Positions 46,804 to 56,877 of a DNA stretch of 64,000 nt are shown piece after piece; position 1 is the stretch's first letter, and the number at the start of each line of letters is the position of its first letter. The position numbers were made by a program, and so were the translations under genes. The stretch is from Liriodendron chinense (lineage: Eukaryota > Streptophyta > Magnoliopsida > Magnoliales > Magnoliaceae), in contig ML058549.1 of the NCBI GenBank assembly GCA_003013855.2, forward strand, positions 744,001 to 808,000, given 5' to 3'. The notes under the pieces are model-generated. The model was not told where the DNA came from and did not search any database. It worked only from the letters and a program-made list of their open reading frames with translations.

Positions 46804-49086
46804 TGTAACGTCCCGTAAAATTCCGTACAGATAATAGCGTACGAATGACCGTACATCTTAGTTAATTGGATTTCCTAATCTAGAAAAGGAAGATTAGCTA
46901 GTACAAATTGGACTAGATTGTTAACATTCTGTAAAATATATGGCCCTTACTCTAAATAGCCTTCTGGAGGTCTATAGATATCGAATATTTACTTCACCTG
47001 GGTCATAAAACTAGTAACTAAATTTTATAAGGCCATTTGAGCTAAGTGCCCAGCTTTTATATAAATCTCTTGCTGAGATTTCTCCCCAAATCGATTTGGG
47101 AATTTAGGTCTGGAAGAGAGGGAAAGAGAGAGAAATTGAGGGAGAGGAAGAGAGAGAAATCGAGAGAAGAAGAAGAAAGGAGGTTGAAGATGTCCTTCTT
47201 CCTTTCCTCTTGAAGTAGGAGGTTGTGCTAGCTTGTCATTTCCGTCGCTGGAGTGTTTCCTTTTGCGATTGGAGGTAAGAATCGAATCCTACCTTTCAAC
47301 TCCAAGCTATTTTAGGTTTGAGACTGAAAATCTCATCCTAATGGTGTTTTCTTGTAGCAATAGCTGATTTTCCTTAACCCTAACCCTAGACCGTTGGACG
47401 GACGAGGAACCCTAGACCTTAAGGTGCGGGCTATACTTCAAATCTTCTATTTAACATTCCTAAAGGGTATTAGACAATGATTCTTGCAGTCATAGTGTAG
47501 GACTTTGGATTTCTATGTCTGATTGTTTACCTCAGTATCATTATACAACATGAATGTGTGTTTCATGGCTTTAGTGTTTGATGAAATGGGTAAATGACTC
47601 AATTGTTATAATTGATGTGTGGAATTCGTAGAGATGATAGAATGTGTATATGATATGCCTAATTTTATGTTATTGCACATGTGCTGTTTGTCATAGGTGA
47701 AAGGGGCCAATCGATTAATGTGGATATCCTAGTTGGATTGGATATTCAGGGTTGGCTGGTTGATTGGGGTGAACTTGATCGATCGACAGTAGTCTGGACT
47801 ACACGGGTCACTTGTGCCCAATGCCGGTTTGGTCAATGTTCTCCCTGTATCAAATGGACATATCCAAAGCCAAGACATGTTGTGTGGTAGATAGATTGTA
47901 TTGAATGACTTTTCCAGAATCTGAAATACTAATGTTATTAAATGAAGTGTCCAATGATAAATGTATGTGCGACACAATCCTATGAAATCTCCTTGGGCCG
48001 GGCATGGTGGTATGGGACACCGTGTTCGTGCCGTCGGCCTACGCTGTGGCATTGAGCCTCCCCGTAGTGACCATAAACTATTATAAGGACGCCGGCCTGT
48101 TTTGGGTAAATCTGCAATAGTTGAGGTACTTATTTGAATAGAATGTTCTTGTATTCTAAATGTATTGGAAGTTGGAGATGGGATTCGTGGGCTACTGGCG
48201 ATGATAGACAATCGCACCGTCGGGAGCCAGATGGTCCTGTTTAGGACCTACTGTATGACATCAGTAATTCAGCATCACCAATCTTGCTGAATGAATTTTA
48301 TATTAATAAAGGCCAAACTTAACATGCATACATGTCATCGGAAATCTCAGTGACTGGCTGACTGTTCGAAAGGCCAGGGCATTGGTGATAGCCTTCATAC
48401 TTGCATTATGTGTATCTGATTTATAATTGGAAGGAATAGTGTATCAATGTGGATTCTGTTGTGACTGCCCGCGACATGCATTGTATGCGAATTTATAACA
48501 TTCATGCATTAATACAACTAGTCTAGGATTCTTGTATGTTTGGTTTGCTCATTTCCTATGCTTGAATGCTTGATAAATTGTTGAACTTAGAATTATAGTA
48601 GCATTGAGTTGATTACTCACCCCCTCAATCCTGGGTGGTGTTTTGGAAGAACACCAACCAGACTCTAATGTAGAAACAGGTACTCTGGACGATGACATCT
48701 TTCAGGATGAGTTAGAAGACTTTGTAGAGGACGTCAGTTACTTTCAATTCTCGGATGGCCGAGAATAAGATGCGATGGCATCTTTTAGTTGGTGTTTTGG
48801 GGCCGTTTGATGGCTAGATGTGTAATGGCCCAATTCTTTTGGACTTGTATATTGGGGCTTCTTGCTGTGTGGTCCCCCTTTATTTTGGACTATAATGTAA
48901 ATTTGTAAATGCTGGACCAGGTATGCACTTATCTTTTGTCCTTACTTTAATGTTTATTTAGTTTTAAACTTGCAACATGATCCTATCAATCATAAATGCA
49001 TTAATCACGCTTCCGCATAAGCATAGTGACACCCGAAATCTCGAGGGTCGAGGTCATGCTCGACTTCTGAAATTTGGGGCGTTACA
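46804..49086 (+). mobile_element. 5' LTR of the chromodomain gypsy element
   Basis: 2,283 bp, TGTAACGTCCCG...GGCGTTACA. The element is flanked by the perfect duplication TCTAT (46799-46803, 59157-59161). It is very similar to the 3' LTR 56873-59156 (2,284 bp; about 98-99% by eye), so the insertion is young. CTTTTATATAAATC at 47054-47067 is the TATA region. A GA-rich tract (47104-47170) follows. The long minus-strand ORF 48217-47729 is discussed under rejected items. Confidence 0.95.
47063..47100 (+). promoter_or_regulatory. Two hairpins directly after the LTR TATA box
   Basis: AAATCTC-TTGCT-GAGATTT (47063-47081) is a 7 bp stem with a 5-base loop. CCCAAATCGATTTGGG (47085-47100) is a perfect 16 bp palindrome. 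Both are repeated in the 3' LTR at about 57132-57170. They lie at or just after the expected transcription start and so would be at the 5' end of the RNA. Confidence 0.5.
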
Positions 49087-49090
49087 AAGT

Positions 49091-49102
49091 TGGTATCAGA
49101 GC
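49091..49102 (+). other. Primer-binding site of the gypsy element
   Basis: TGGTATCAGAGC, an exact match to the initiator-methionine tRNA complement, four bases after the LTR end. Confidence 0.9.
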
Positions 49103-49576
49103 GCGAGTTTAGAGCTAAACTGGACCTTGAGTTATGGACTTGACCTAACCTTTACGCCGACGTAGTTTGGACTATGTGGTTTGAACCCGTGGAACCTTAG
49201 GTTTTTCCGTGCATTTATATATAAGTAGTAGTTATATTAAGTCAAATTTGTTTTTTTTGAATTCCTAGGATTCTAGTTGAGCTGATATAAGGTTCTAGAT
49301 GAGGTGCTAAGGTTCTAGGATTAAGAATCCAAGTTTTGGGCCTGATGTGTTGAGAAATGTGGGGAGTAGAATGTACTTTTGAACAATGGATTTTAGCTAG
49401 ATTGTTGGCCCATTTTGTTGCTTTGTTTTTTTTCTCTTCCATAGAGAAGGAAGACATTTTGGTGGGCCACTAGTGTTTGAGTTGGAGAAAGAAAGAGAGA
49501 GAAAGTAGAATGAGTTAGAGAGAGAGAGTGGAATGAGTTAGAGAGAGAGATGGTAGAAATGGGAAAAGGGGGCCAG

Positions 49577-50172
49577 CAAGGACCGGCCGACCGGCCAGAA
49601 CAACCGGCTGACCGGTTGGCGCTGGCCCAAGGAGGGGCCCTTTGTAGTGTTTTGGAAGGGAGGATGGCCAGGAACGACCGGCCGACCGGCCAGGGCAACC
49701 GGCCGACCGGTTGATGCTGGACAGGGGCAGAAAAAGGAGAGCTATGTTGGGATTTTGAGAAGGAAACCACCCAGGGAGAACCGGCCGACCGGCTGAGGGC
49801 ATCCGGCCGACCGGTTACCGCTGGAGAGCCAGCAGAAGGGGTGGATTTTTGGGTTTTTTTAGGCAGAAGGTCATCCAGGGACGACCGGCTGACCGGTCAG
49901 GGCAACCGGCCGACCAGTTGGCGCTGGACGTTGGCAACAGGCATGGGTTCTTTGGCCATTTTTGAAGAAGGAGACCTCCAGGGAGAGCCGGCCGACCGGC
50001 TGCAGCCGGGTCTGACCGGATGCTGGTGAACGGCCGACCGGTTGTAGCCGGGTACGACCGAATTGGGTTGTTGAAGTGTTTTTTAAGAAAAATTGGGTGG
50101 ACAGCAACAGCCGGCCGACCGGCTATAGCCATGGTCGACCGGCCGGATTTAATTGGAGCTGGATTTAAAAGG
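49577..50172 (+). promoter_or_regulatory. GACCGGCCGACCGG array and TATA-like motif before the gypsy accessory ORF
   Basis: About 15 words such as GGCCGACCGGCC, CCGGCTGACCGGTT and CGGCCGACCGGTTG run from 49577 to 50152. They occur in pairs inside units with GCGCTGG and GAAGG spacers. GGATTTAAAAGG (50161-50172) follows at once, then a pyrimidine-rich leader to ATG 50628. The array is in the internal region, not in the LTR. It gives rise to several spurious minus-strand ORFs with Gly-Arg-Pro text. Confidence 0.55.
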
Positions 50173-50627
50173 ATTTGAGACAAACCCACTTCTAGATTTT
50201 CCCCAAACCCATTCCTCTATTCTTCCTCTCTCCTTCACCCTCGAGACCTAGCTCCAAGCTTTTGATTAGAGCTTAGATGGATGGAGAAAGTTCAAAGAAA
50301 ATGGAGATTTGGCTAAGAAGGGTGTGATTTGGAAGGTGATTGGAAGAACTTTCCAAATTTCTGGTAATGTGTTTGTGTTTCCAGATTTTCTTTCTTTGTT
50401 TCTTCTCCTTCTTCACTCACCATCCCTAGTTCTCAAATTTCTGCTAATAATTTCAAACCCTTCCATCTAACATCATCATCTCAACGTTTTCAAGCTTTAT
50501 TTAAGCTTCTTCTCTCCCAACTAATCTGTTTTGGGGGTTTTCTTGATTTCGAAACCTTCCAAAACTTCCCAAATCTGTTGGGATTAGGTTTTCCCTTCCT
50601 CTTTGTTCTTGTTTTTGGGTTGTACTC

Positions 50628-51812
50628 ATGGCAAAGAAATGTGCCATCACGAGGGAGGCACCACAATGGGAGCGTCGTTCTAAACGTGCGGAGGATGTTG
50701 ATACATCTGCTCCTACTCATGCACCTACTCGAGGCAAGAAGGCCCCAAAGCGTGGCCGAGGGGGTCCGTCTACCTCCCGCGAGTTACCAGCGGCATCGAG
50801 GGAGTTGGTACATGAGCAAACCTCACCAGTGAGCCTGGGACGATTTGCAAACCATCCTGTGTGTTTTGAGGGATTTGTGGATAAGAAGATGATTCCTGAG
50901 AATCCTATGCTTGCTGGCCTGTTGGAAGTTGGTTAGGATTCCGTCCTCACTCCATACAGTAGTGCTGATATAGAAATGGTAAGAAACTTCTACTCGTTTA
51001 TTCAAAATCCATGTCAACAGCGGTTGGGGTTTGATGTTCTGATTGGTGATAAATTGATGCATGTTGATGTGGATATGGTAGAGAGTGTTTCTGGTGTGCC
51101 GAAAGGCAAGGTTGTTATTCTTAAAAATGATTCCAAGCGGCGGAGATTTAGAGATGAGAGAACTACCTTCGTCCGTGGTGAACTCAAGTTGTGGGAACAA
51201 AAGAATAGTTGTTTGAAGGCATCCAAAATGCTTTTGGAATTCAGATTACTCCACCGTATCTTTATTTCAAATCTGTACCCACGAGTTGGGAATCGCACGG
51301 AAGTGTCCCAATATATGCTTGAAGTCCTTTATCGTGTGGGAAAAAGGGAAAGTATATGTTTTCCGTCAATGGTTATTCATCACATCCGGACAGCCGCAGC
51401 TCCTTATAATCACACCAAGTCGCTAGCATTCGGTCGTTTGGTGTGCAAGATAGCCCGACATTTTGGTTTTTGTAGTGGGCCGCATGTACAATTCGAGCCA
51501 CGAACTGTTATCGGTCCAATCAAGATTGGATCTATAGACCCAAATGAACCTCCTTCAGAACGAGTTGATCGAGAAGAAGTGCATCAGGAAACAGAAGAAG
51601 GAAATGATGAGGATATCGATGAAGAATTCTTAGCCCCCTTGAACATAACAGAACGTCTAGATAGCATGCAAGAAGGGCTGACTCGAGTTGAAGAGCAACA
51701 AAAACACTTGGAAAAGAAAGTAAACAAGATGTATCGAATGATGAAGAGTATGTTTAGGTGTCTCCAAGGAGAAGGTGCACCACCACTTTCGCCTGACTCT
51801 CAGGATCAGTAG
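50628..51812 (+). pseudogene. Accessory ORF upstream of gag in the gypsy element
   Basis: ATG 50628 opens a frame of 394 codons that is interrupted once, by TAG at 50934, where the copia homologue has Trp 82. The N-terminus is basic (MAKKCAITREAPQWERRSKR). The core has EFRLLHRIFISNLYPRVGNR, MLEVLYRVGK and ICFPSMVIHHI. An acidic stretch (EEVHQETEEGNDEDIDEEF) precedes a C-terminal coiled coil (ITERLDSMQEGLTRVEEQQK then HLEKKVNKMYRMMKSM). It aligns over the core and C-terminus with the copia ORF 40114-41292 and is nearly the same length. No membrane segment is seen. It lies between the primer-binding site and gag in sense orientation, an unusual place for a chromovirus. Function unknown. Confidence 0.75.
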
Positions 51813-52080
51813 ATCTGGGACATAGGAGTAATGTGTTTGCTGGTTTGACAGTAGTTGTGGTATGAAATAGTCTGTTTAGGGGTTTCAGAATTTGTTTTAG
51901 CTTCTTTTGGTTGTAATAAAGAAAGTTTCTATGGAGCAATGTAGGAGAAATGTTGAATATAAATGAAATTGTTCCAACTTTTGGTTTGTAATTATTTCTC
52001 TTACTTGTTCTGGCACATAGATATTATTGGAAGGTAATTGTGACATATGTGATGTGGAGTTGCCTTTAATTGCGTATTAT

Positions 52081-55000
52081 ATGTCCAAACTACAGGACAT
52101 GCAGCCTAAAAATAGCCACACCTTTGTTCGACGCCCACATGGTAGCTTGATGGAAGTTCCTGGCCCAGTGGCCTCTAGTGGGGCAGAGAATCCAACTGTC
52201 GATGTGGGTCAAGGACTTAACTCTGAGCATCCACCCACGACACACGATCAGGTGGTCGAAACAAATATCCATTCAACTTCTAGGGCAGATCACACAATTA
52301 TTCCAGGACCGCCACCACTTGAACATCAAGGGTTAATACCACCACCCGTAGCCCAACCAGCCCCAGGTATGGACATGATAGCACAAATGATATTGCTCAT
52401 GCAACAACAACAACAACAGACTACTTTGTTGCAACAACAACAACAACAGAATGCCCTACAGCATCAGCAGACTCTTGCTGCTCTGGTTGAAGCAATTACT
52501 CATACTGGGAGTGCTTCGACCTCCTCCCCTCGACCAGTGTATTAGACCACCCCAGCCCCTCGGGAGGGTCCATTTGAGCGGTTCCAGAAACTTCGACCGC
52601 TCACCTTTATGGGTTCTCATAACCCGACCGAGGCAGAGTATTGACTAGACCGAATGTTGAAGATGGTTCAACAGATGGAGTGTTCTGAATCGGAACAGGT
52701 GAATCTGGTAACCTTTATGTTAGAGAAAGAAGCTAATATTTGGTGGAAAGGCGTCTGTAAATCAGTCCCAGATACCTATGTATGGACTTGGGAGGACTTT
52801 GAAACTAAGTTCCATGACAAATATTATCCTCTCACCTACCGCCTCGAACGCGAGAAACAGTTTATTAGCCTACAACAGGGAAATATGTCTGTAGCAGAGT
52901 ATGAGCGTCGATTCACAGAGCTCTCGAAATACGCACCAACAATAGTGAATGATGAAGCAACAAAGATGCGTCGTTTCGTGACGGGTTTGAGGCCTGGAAT
53001 ACATACCAAGATGTGTTATTCTGTTATTTATACTTATGCTGGAATGGTAGAGAAAGCCTTCCGATCTGAAGAGGATGGTATTCGTCTCGCACAGGCACGA
53101 TTTCAGATGGGGCAAAAGACTAAGCCCGATATGGTGTTACAACAACCGTTTAATAAAAGGGCTCGGATAGGACCGTCACCCGTTCGTAACTCATTTTCTA
53201 CCTCCACGGCTAAAGCGAATCGATATTGTACATATTGCCGCAAGCCGGGTCACATAGAACCGTTTTGCTTTGCCCGTATGAGAGATAATGGTATCACCCC
53301 TCCGCAGCAGATTAACCGTGCACCGTAGCGAACAATTTCAGTTCCTCCGTTACAAATTGTTCGCCCTCCTTTACAACCAAATCATCCAAATCACCGTCTG
53401 GGTGCTTCTGCACCAAATAAGCCACAACAAGCCTGAGTTCATGCTATCACTGCTGTAGAACTCAATGAGGACGATGTTCTTCCTCAAACATTTCAAGGTA
53501 CGGCCTATATATGCGGTATTCCTGTATACCTATTGGTAGACACTGGGTCTTCTATTTCTGTCATTTCTTCTGAACTTGTTAAACGACTTAAACTGACTGT
53601 CGTGCCGATGCGTCTCGTAACCTTGTTCACTGCCTCGGGAAGTAAAATTGATACGAAGTGGTTATGTCCACAGTGTCCCATTATCTTAGGAGATAAGGAA
53701 GTGATGGTCGATTTTGTAGTAGCAAGGATTCCTCGCATAGATGTTCTTCTTGGAATGGATTGGTTAACTCCTGCAAAGGCAGAAATCATTTGTGATGCTA
53801 GGACCGTCACCGTACATATTGCAGGGGAGTCGACTTTCACATTTCCAATGCAGATTAGTCGTCAGGGCCGTGTCGACTTATATGCCATTAGGAAGGAAGG
53901 AATGAAATAATCGGAACTTCTTGATACCATTCTGATAAAGGATTTTGAGGATGTGTTTCAGCCCATACCTGGACTACCTCCTCAGAGAGAGATCGATTTT
54001 ACTATCGATCTTATCCCTGGTACAATGCCATGTTCGCAACCAGCATATCGCATGCCCCCATGTGACATGGACGAATTGAGGAGTCAGATAGATGGACTTC
54101 TAGATTTAGGATTTATCCGCCCGAGTGTCTCACCTTGGGGTGCTCCAGTTTTATTCGTTAAGAAGAAGGATGGATCGTTGCGATTATGTATTGATTATCG
54201 AAAGTTGAATCAAGTCACAGTCAGAAATAAATATCCTCTTCCTAGAATAGATGACTTGTTCGATCAATTATGTGGTGCCAAGTGTTTCTCAAAGATTGAT
54301 TTACGGTCTGGTTACCACAAATTGAGAGTAAGACCTGAAGACGTTCCGAAAACAGCTTTTAAAATGAATTTTGGGCATTAAGAGTTTCTAGTGATGTCCT
54401 TTGGACTCACTAATGCTCCTGCAGTATTTATGGATCTTATGAACAGAGTATTCCGGCCTTATTTATATCGGTTTGTTATCGTCTTCATAGATGATATACT
54501 GGTTTACTCCAAAACTCGAGACGAGCATGAAGAACATCTGAAGGCCGTTCTGGAAACGTTGAGACAGCATCAGTTATATGCTAAGTATGAGAAATGTGAT
54601 TTTTGGAAACAAGAGGTAAATTTCCTTGGACACGTCGTCTCAGGTGAGGGTATATCAGTAGACCTTTCTAAGGTTGCGGCGGTACAAATGTGGGAGCGGC
54701 CTGCTTCTGTCATAGAAGTTCGTAGTTTTCTTGGACTAGCAGGTTATTACAGGCGATTCATTCAGGATTTCTCCAGAATTGCGAAGCCTCTGTCTCAACT
54801 CACGCGAAAAGATGTGCCCTTCGCATGGAATGAAAGAGCTGAAACAGCTTTTCAAGAGTTGAAGGATAAGTTAACTTCGACTCCTGTGCTGGTATTGCCT
54901 GAGCTAGGAGTCAAGTACACGATCTATACTGATGCGTCACAAATTGGTTTGGAATGTGTGTTAATGCAGTTGGGTAAGGTGGTCGCCTATGCCTCACAGC

Positions 55001-56877
55001 AATTGAAAAAGCACGAAAAGAACTACCCCTCTCACGATTTGGAGTTGGCGGCAGTGATTTTTGCACTTAAGCTATGGCAACACTATTTGTATGGTGAAGA
55101 GTTCGAGTTATTTTGTGATCATAAAAGCCTGAAGTACATTTTCACACAACGAGACTTGAATATGAGACAGCGCAGGTGGATGGAGACACTTAAAGACTTC
55201 AATTTTGAAATATCCTATCATCCTGGGAAGGCAAATTTAGTAGCAGACGCGTTGAGCCGTAAGAAGGCTCAGGCCTTTATCGCCCCACTCATGTTAAGGG
55301 AGTGGGATATGCTCACATTTGTGGATGAGTTTAGTGGGATGCTCACCCTCACGGACTTAGATTTGAGAATGTCCCATACACGAGCAGAACATGACTTAGT
55401 TAGCCGAATAATCCTGGCTCAAAAACATGACCCTAAGTTGATCGCAATAAGAGAGAAGATTGACCGAGGAGAAAGCAGCGAATGGTACGTTGATTCGAAA
55501 GATGGTTTACGATTTAGGGGACGTTTATGTCTCCCAGACTCTTATGAAATAAAACAAGAAGCCTTAGATGATGCTCACCGATCGAAACTATCGATACATC
55601 CAGGAAGTACGAAGATGTATCAAGACATGAAAGGCTCATTTTGGTGGGATAATATGAAAAGAGAAATCGCTGACTATGTTGCAAGATGTCTCACGTGTCA
55701 ACAAGTCAAATCAAAGCATCGACGACCTCCAGGACTGTTACAGTCCATGCCAATCGCCGAATGGAAATGGGACTTCATATCTATGGATTTCATATCCGGT
55801 CTGCCAAAGACAAGGAAAGGTCACGACTCAATTTGGGTAATAGTTGATCGGTTAACGAAATCAGCCCACTTTCTACCCATTCGGATGACTACGTCGATAG
55901 AGGACCTAGCAAAGTTATACATTAAAGAGATTGTACGTCTCCATGGGGTACCTTTAGAGATCGTGTCTGATAGGGATACCCGCTTCACATCAATATTTTG
56001 GACAAAGATTCAACAGGCAATGGGTGCAAAGTTAAAATTTAGCACAACTTTTCATCCTCAAACGGACGGGCAGACCGAGCGGGTAAACCAAATTCTAGAA
56101 GACATGTTACGGGCATGTGCATTAGATTTTAAAGACAGCTGGGATGAATGCCTTCCATTTGCTGAATTCGCTTATAACAATAGTTTTCAAGCCAGTATAG
56201 GAATGGCGCCTTATGAAGCTCTTTATGGATGATCGTGTCGATCTCCAAATTGTTGGGTGGAAGTTGGTGAAAGAAGACTTATTGGACCAGAATTAGTTCA
56301 GCAGACTTCCGAAAAGATTGACATAATTAGACAACACCTTTTAACAGCGCAGAGTCGTCAAAAGAGTTATGTGAATAAATGAAGGCAAGATTTGATATTC
56401 GAGAAGGATGATCATGTATTTCTGAAAGTATCTCCGATGAAAGGGTTGCTACGTTTTGGAAAGAGAGGAAAGCTTGCGCCACGATTCATCGGCCCATTTC
56501 AGATATTGGATCAAGTTGGTGCGGTTGCATATCGTCTCGCTCTACCTACTCCTCTCGCTGGTGTGCACAATGTGTTCCATGTATCGATGTTGAAAAAGTA
56601 TGTGCCTGACCCGACGCACATAATCAGATGGGAGGAGGTGGAGTTGAATGAAAGTGCTACCTATGTTTTGCGACCGACTCGGGTTCTAGATCGGAAAGAA
56701 CAAGTGTTAAGGAACAAAATCATTCCTTTGGTAAAAGTGCTGTGGACTCATCATACAAAGGAAGAAGCATCATGGGAAACGGAAGCTGAAGTACGCAAGA
56801 ACTACCCACAGATATTAGAAGAATACGAAAAGATACAATTTCGTGGACGAAATTTCTTTAAGGGGGGTAGATTGTAA
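52081..56877 (+). pseudogene. gag-pol: Ty3/gypsy chromovirus gag-pol polyprotein, eight nonsense codons
   Basis: A single frame from ATG 52081 (a non-ATG open stretch begins at 52027) to TAA 56875, with no frameshift. Stops lie at 52543 (TAG), 52642 (TGA), 53326 (TAG), 53434 (TGA), 53908 (TAA), 54379 (TAA), 56230 (TGA) and 56380 (TGA). Domains: Gln-rich linker with two poly-Q runs; gag core (residues about 190-320); CCHC knuckle CTYCRKPGHIEPFC (383); protease LLVDTGSSISVIS (Asp 487); reverse transcriptase with FIDD (804-805); RNase H with TDAS (951); integrase HHCC zinc site and D1236, D1297, E1333 (D35E); C-terminal chromodomain (RVLDRKEQVLRNKIIPLVKV then LWTHHTKEEASWE). The chromodomain and large LTRs suggest the Tekay/Del clade. 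The last four bases overlap the 3' LTR. Confidence 0.92.
56861..56872 (+). other. Polypurine tract of the gypsy element
   Basis: AGGGGGGTAGAT directly before the 3' LTR start (TGTAACG at 56873). It lies within the last codons of gag-pol. Confidence 0.8.

Noticed and set aside
47370..47392. CCTTAACCCTAACCCTAGACC, telomere-like wording (also at about 57443)
   Set aside because: It is a single short string inside both LTR copies of the gypsy element and is not the plant repeat TTTAGGG in tandem.
47729..48217. Minus-strand ORF of 162 codons in the gypsy LTR, with a partner of 167 codons at 57784-58287
   Set aside because: The two are open because the LTRs are near-identical copies; composition is not protein-like, no domain is recognised and it is antisense to the LTR. 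A related solo LTR does not keep the frame.
49515..50189. Minus-strand ORFs rich in Gly-Arg-Pro over the GACCGGCCGACCGG array
   Set aside because: Repeat-driven frames with no start context or domain; the array is better explained as a regulatory or recombining repeat.
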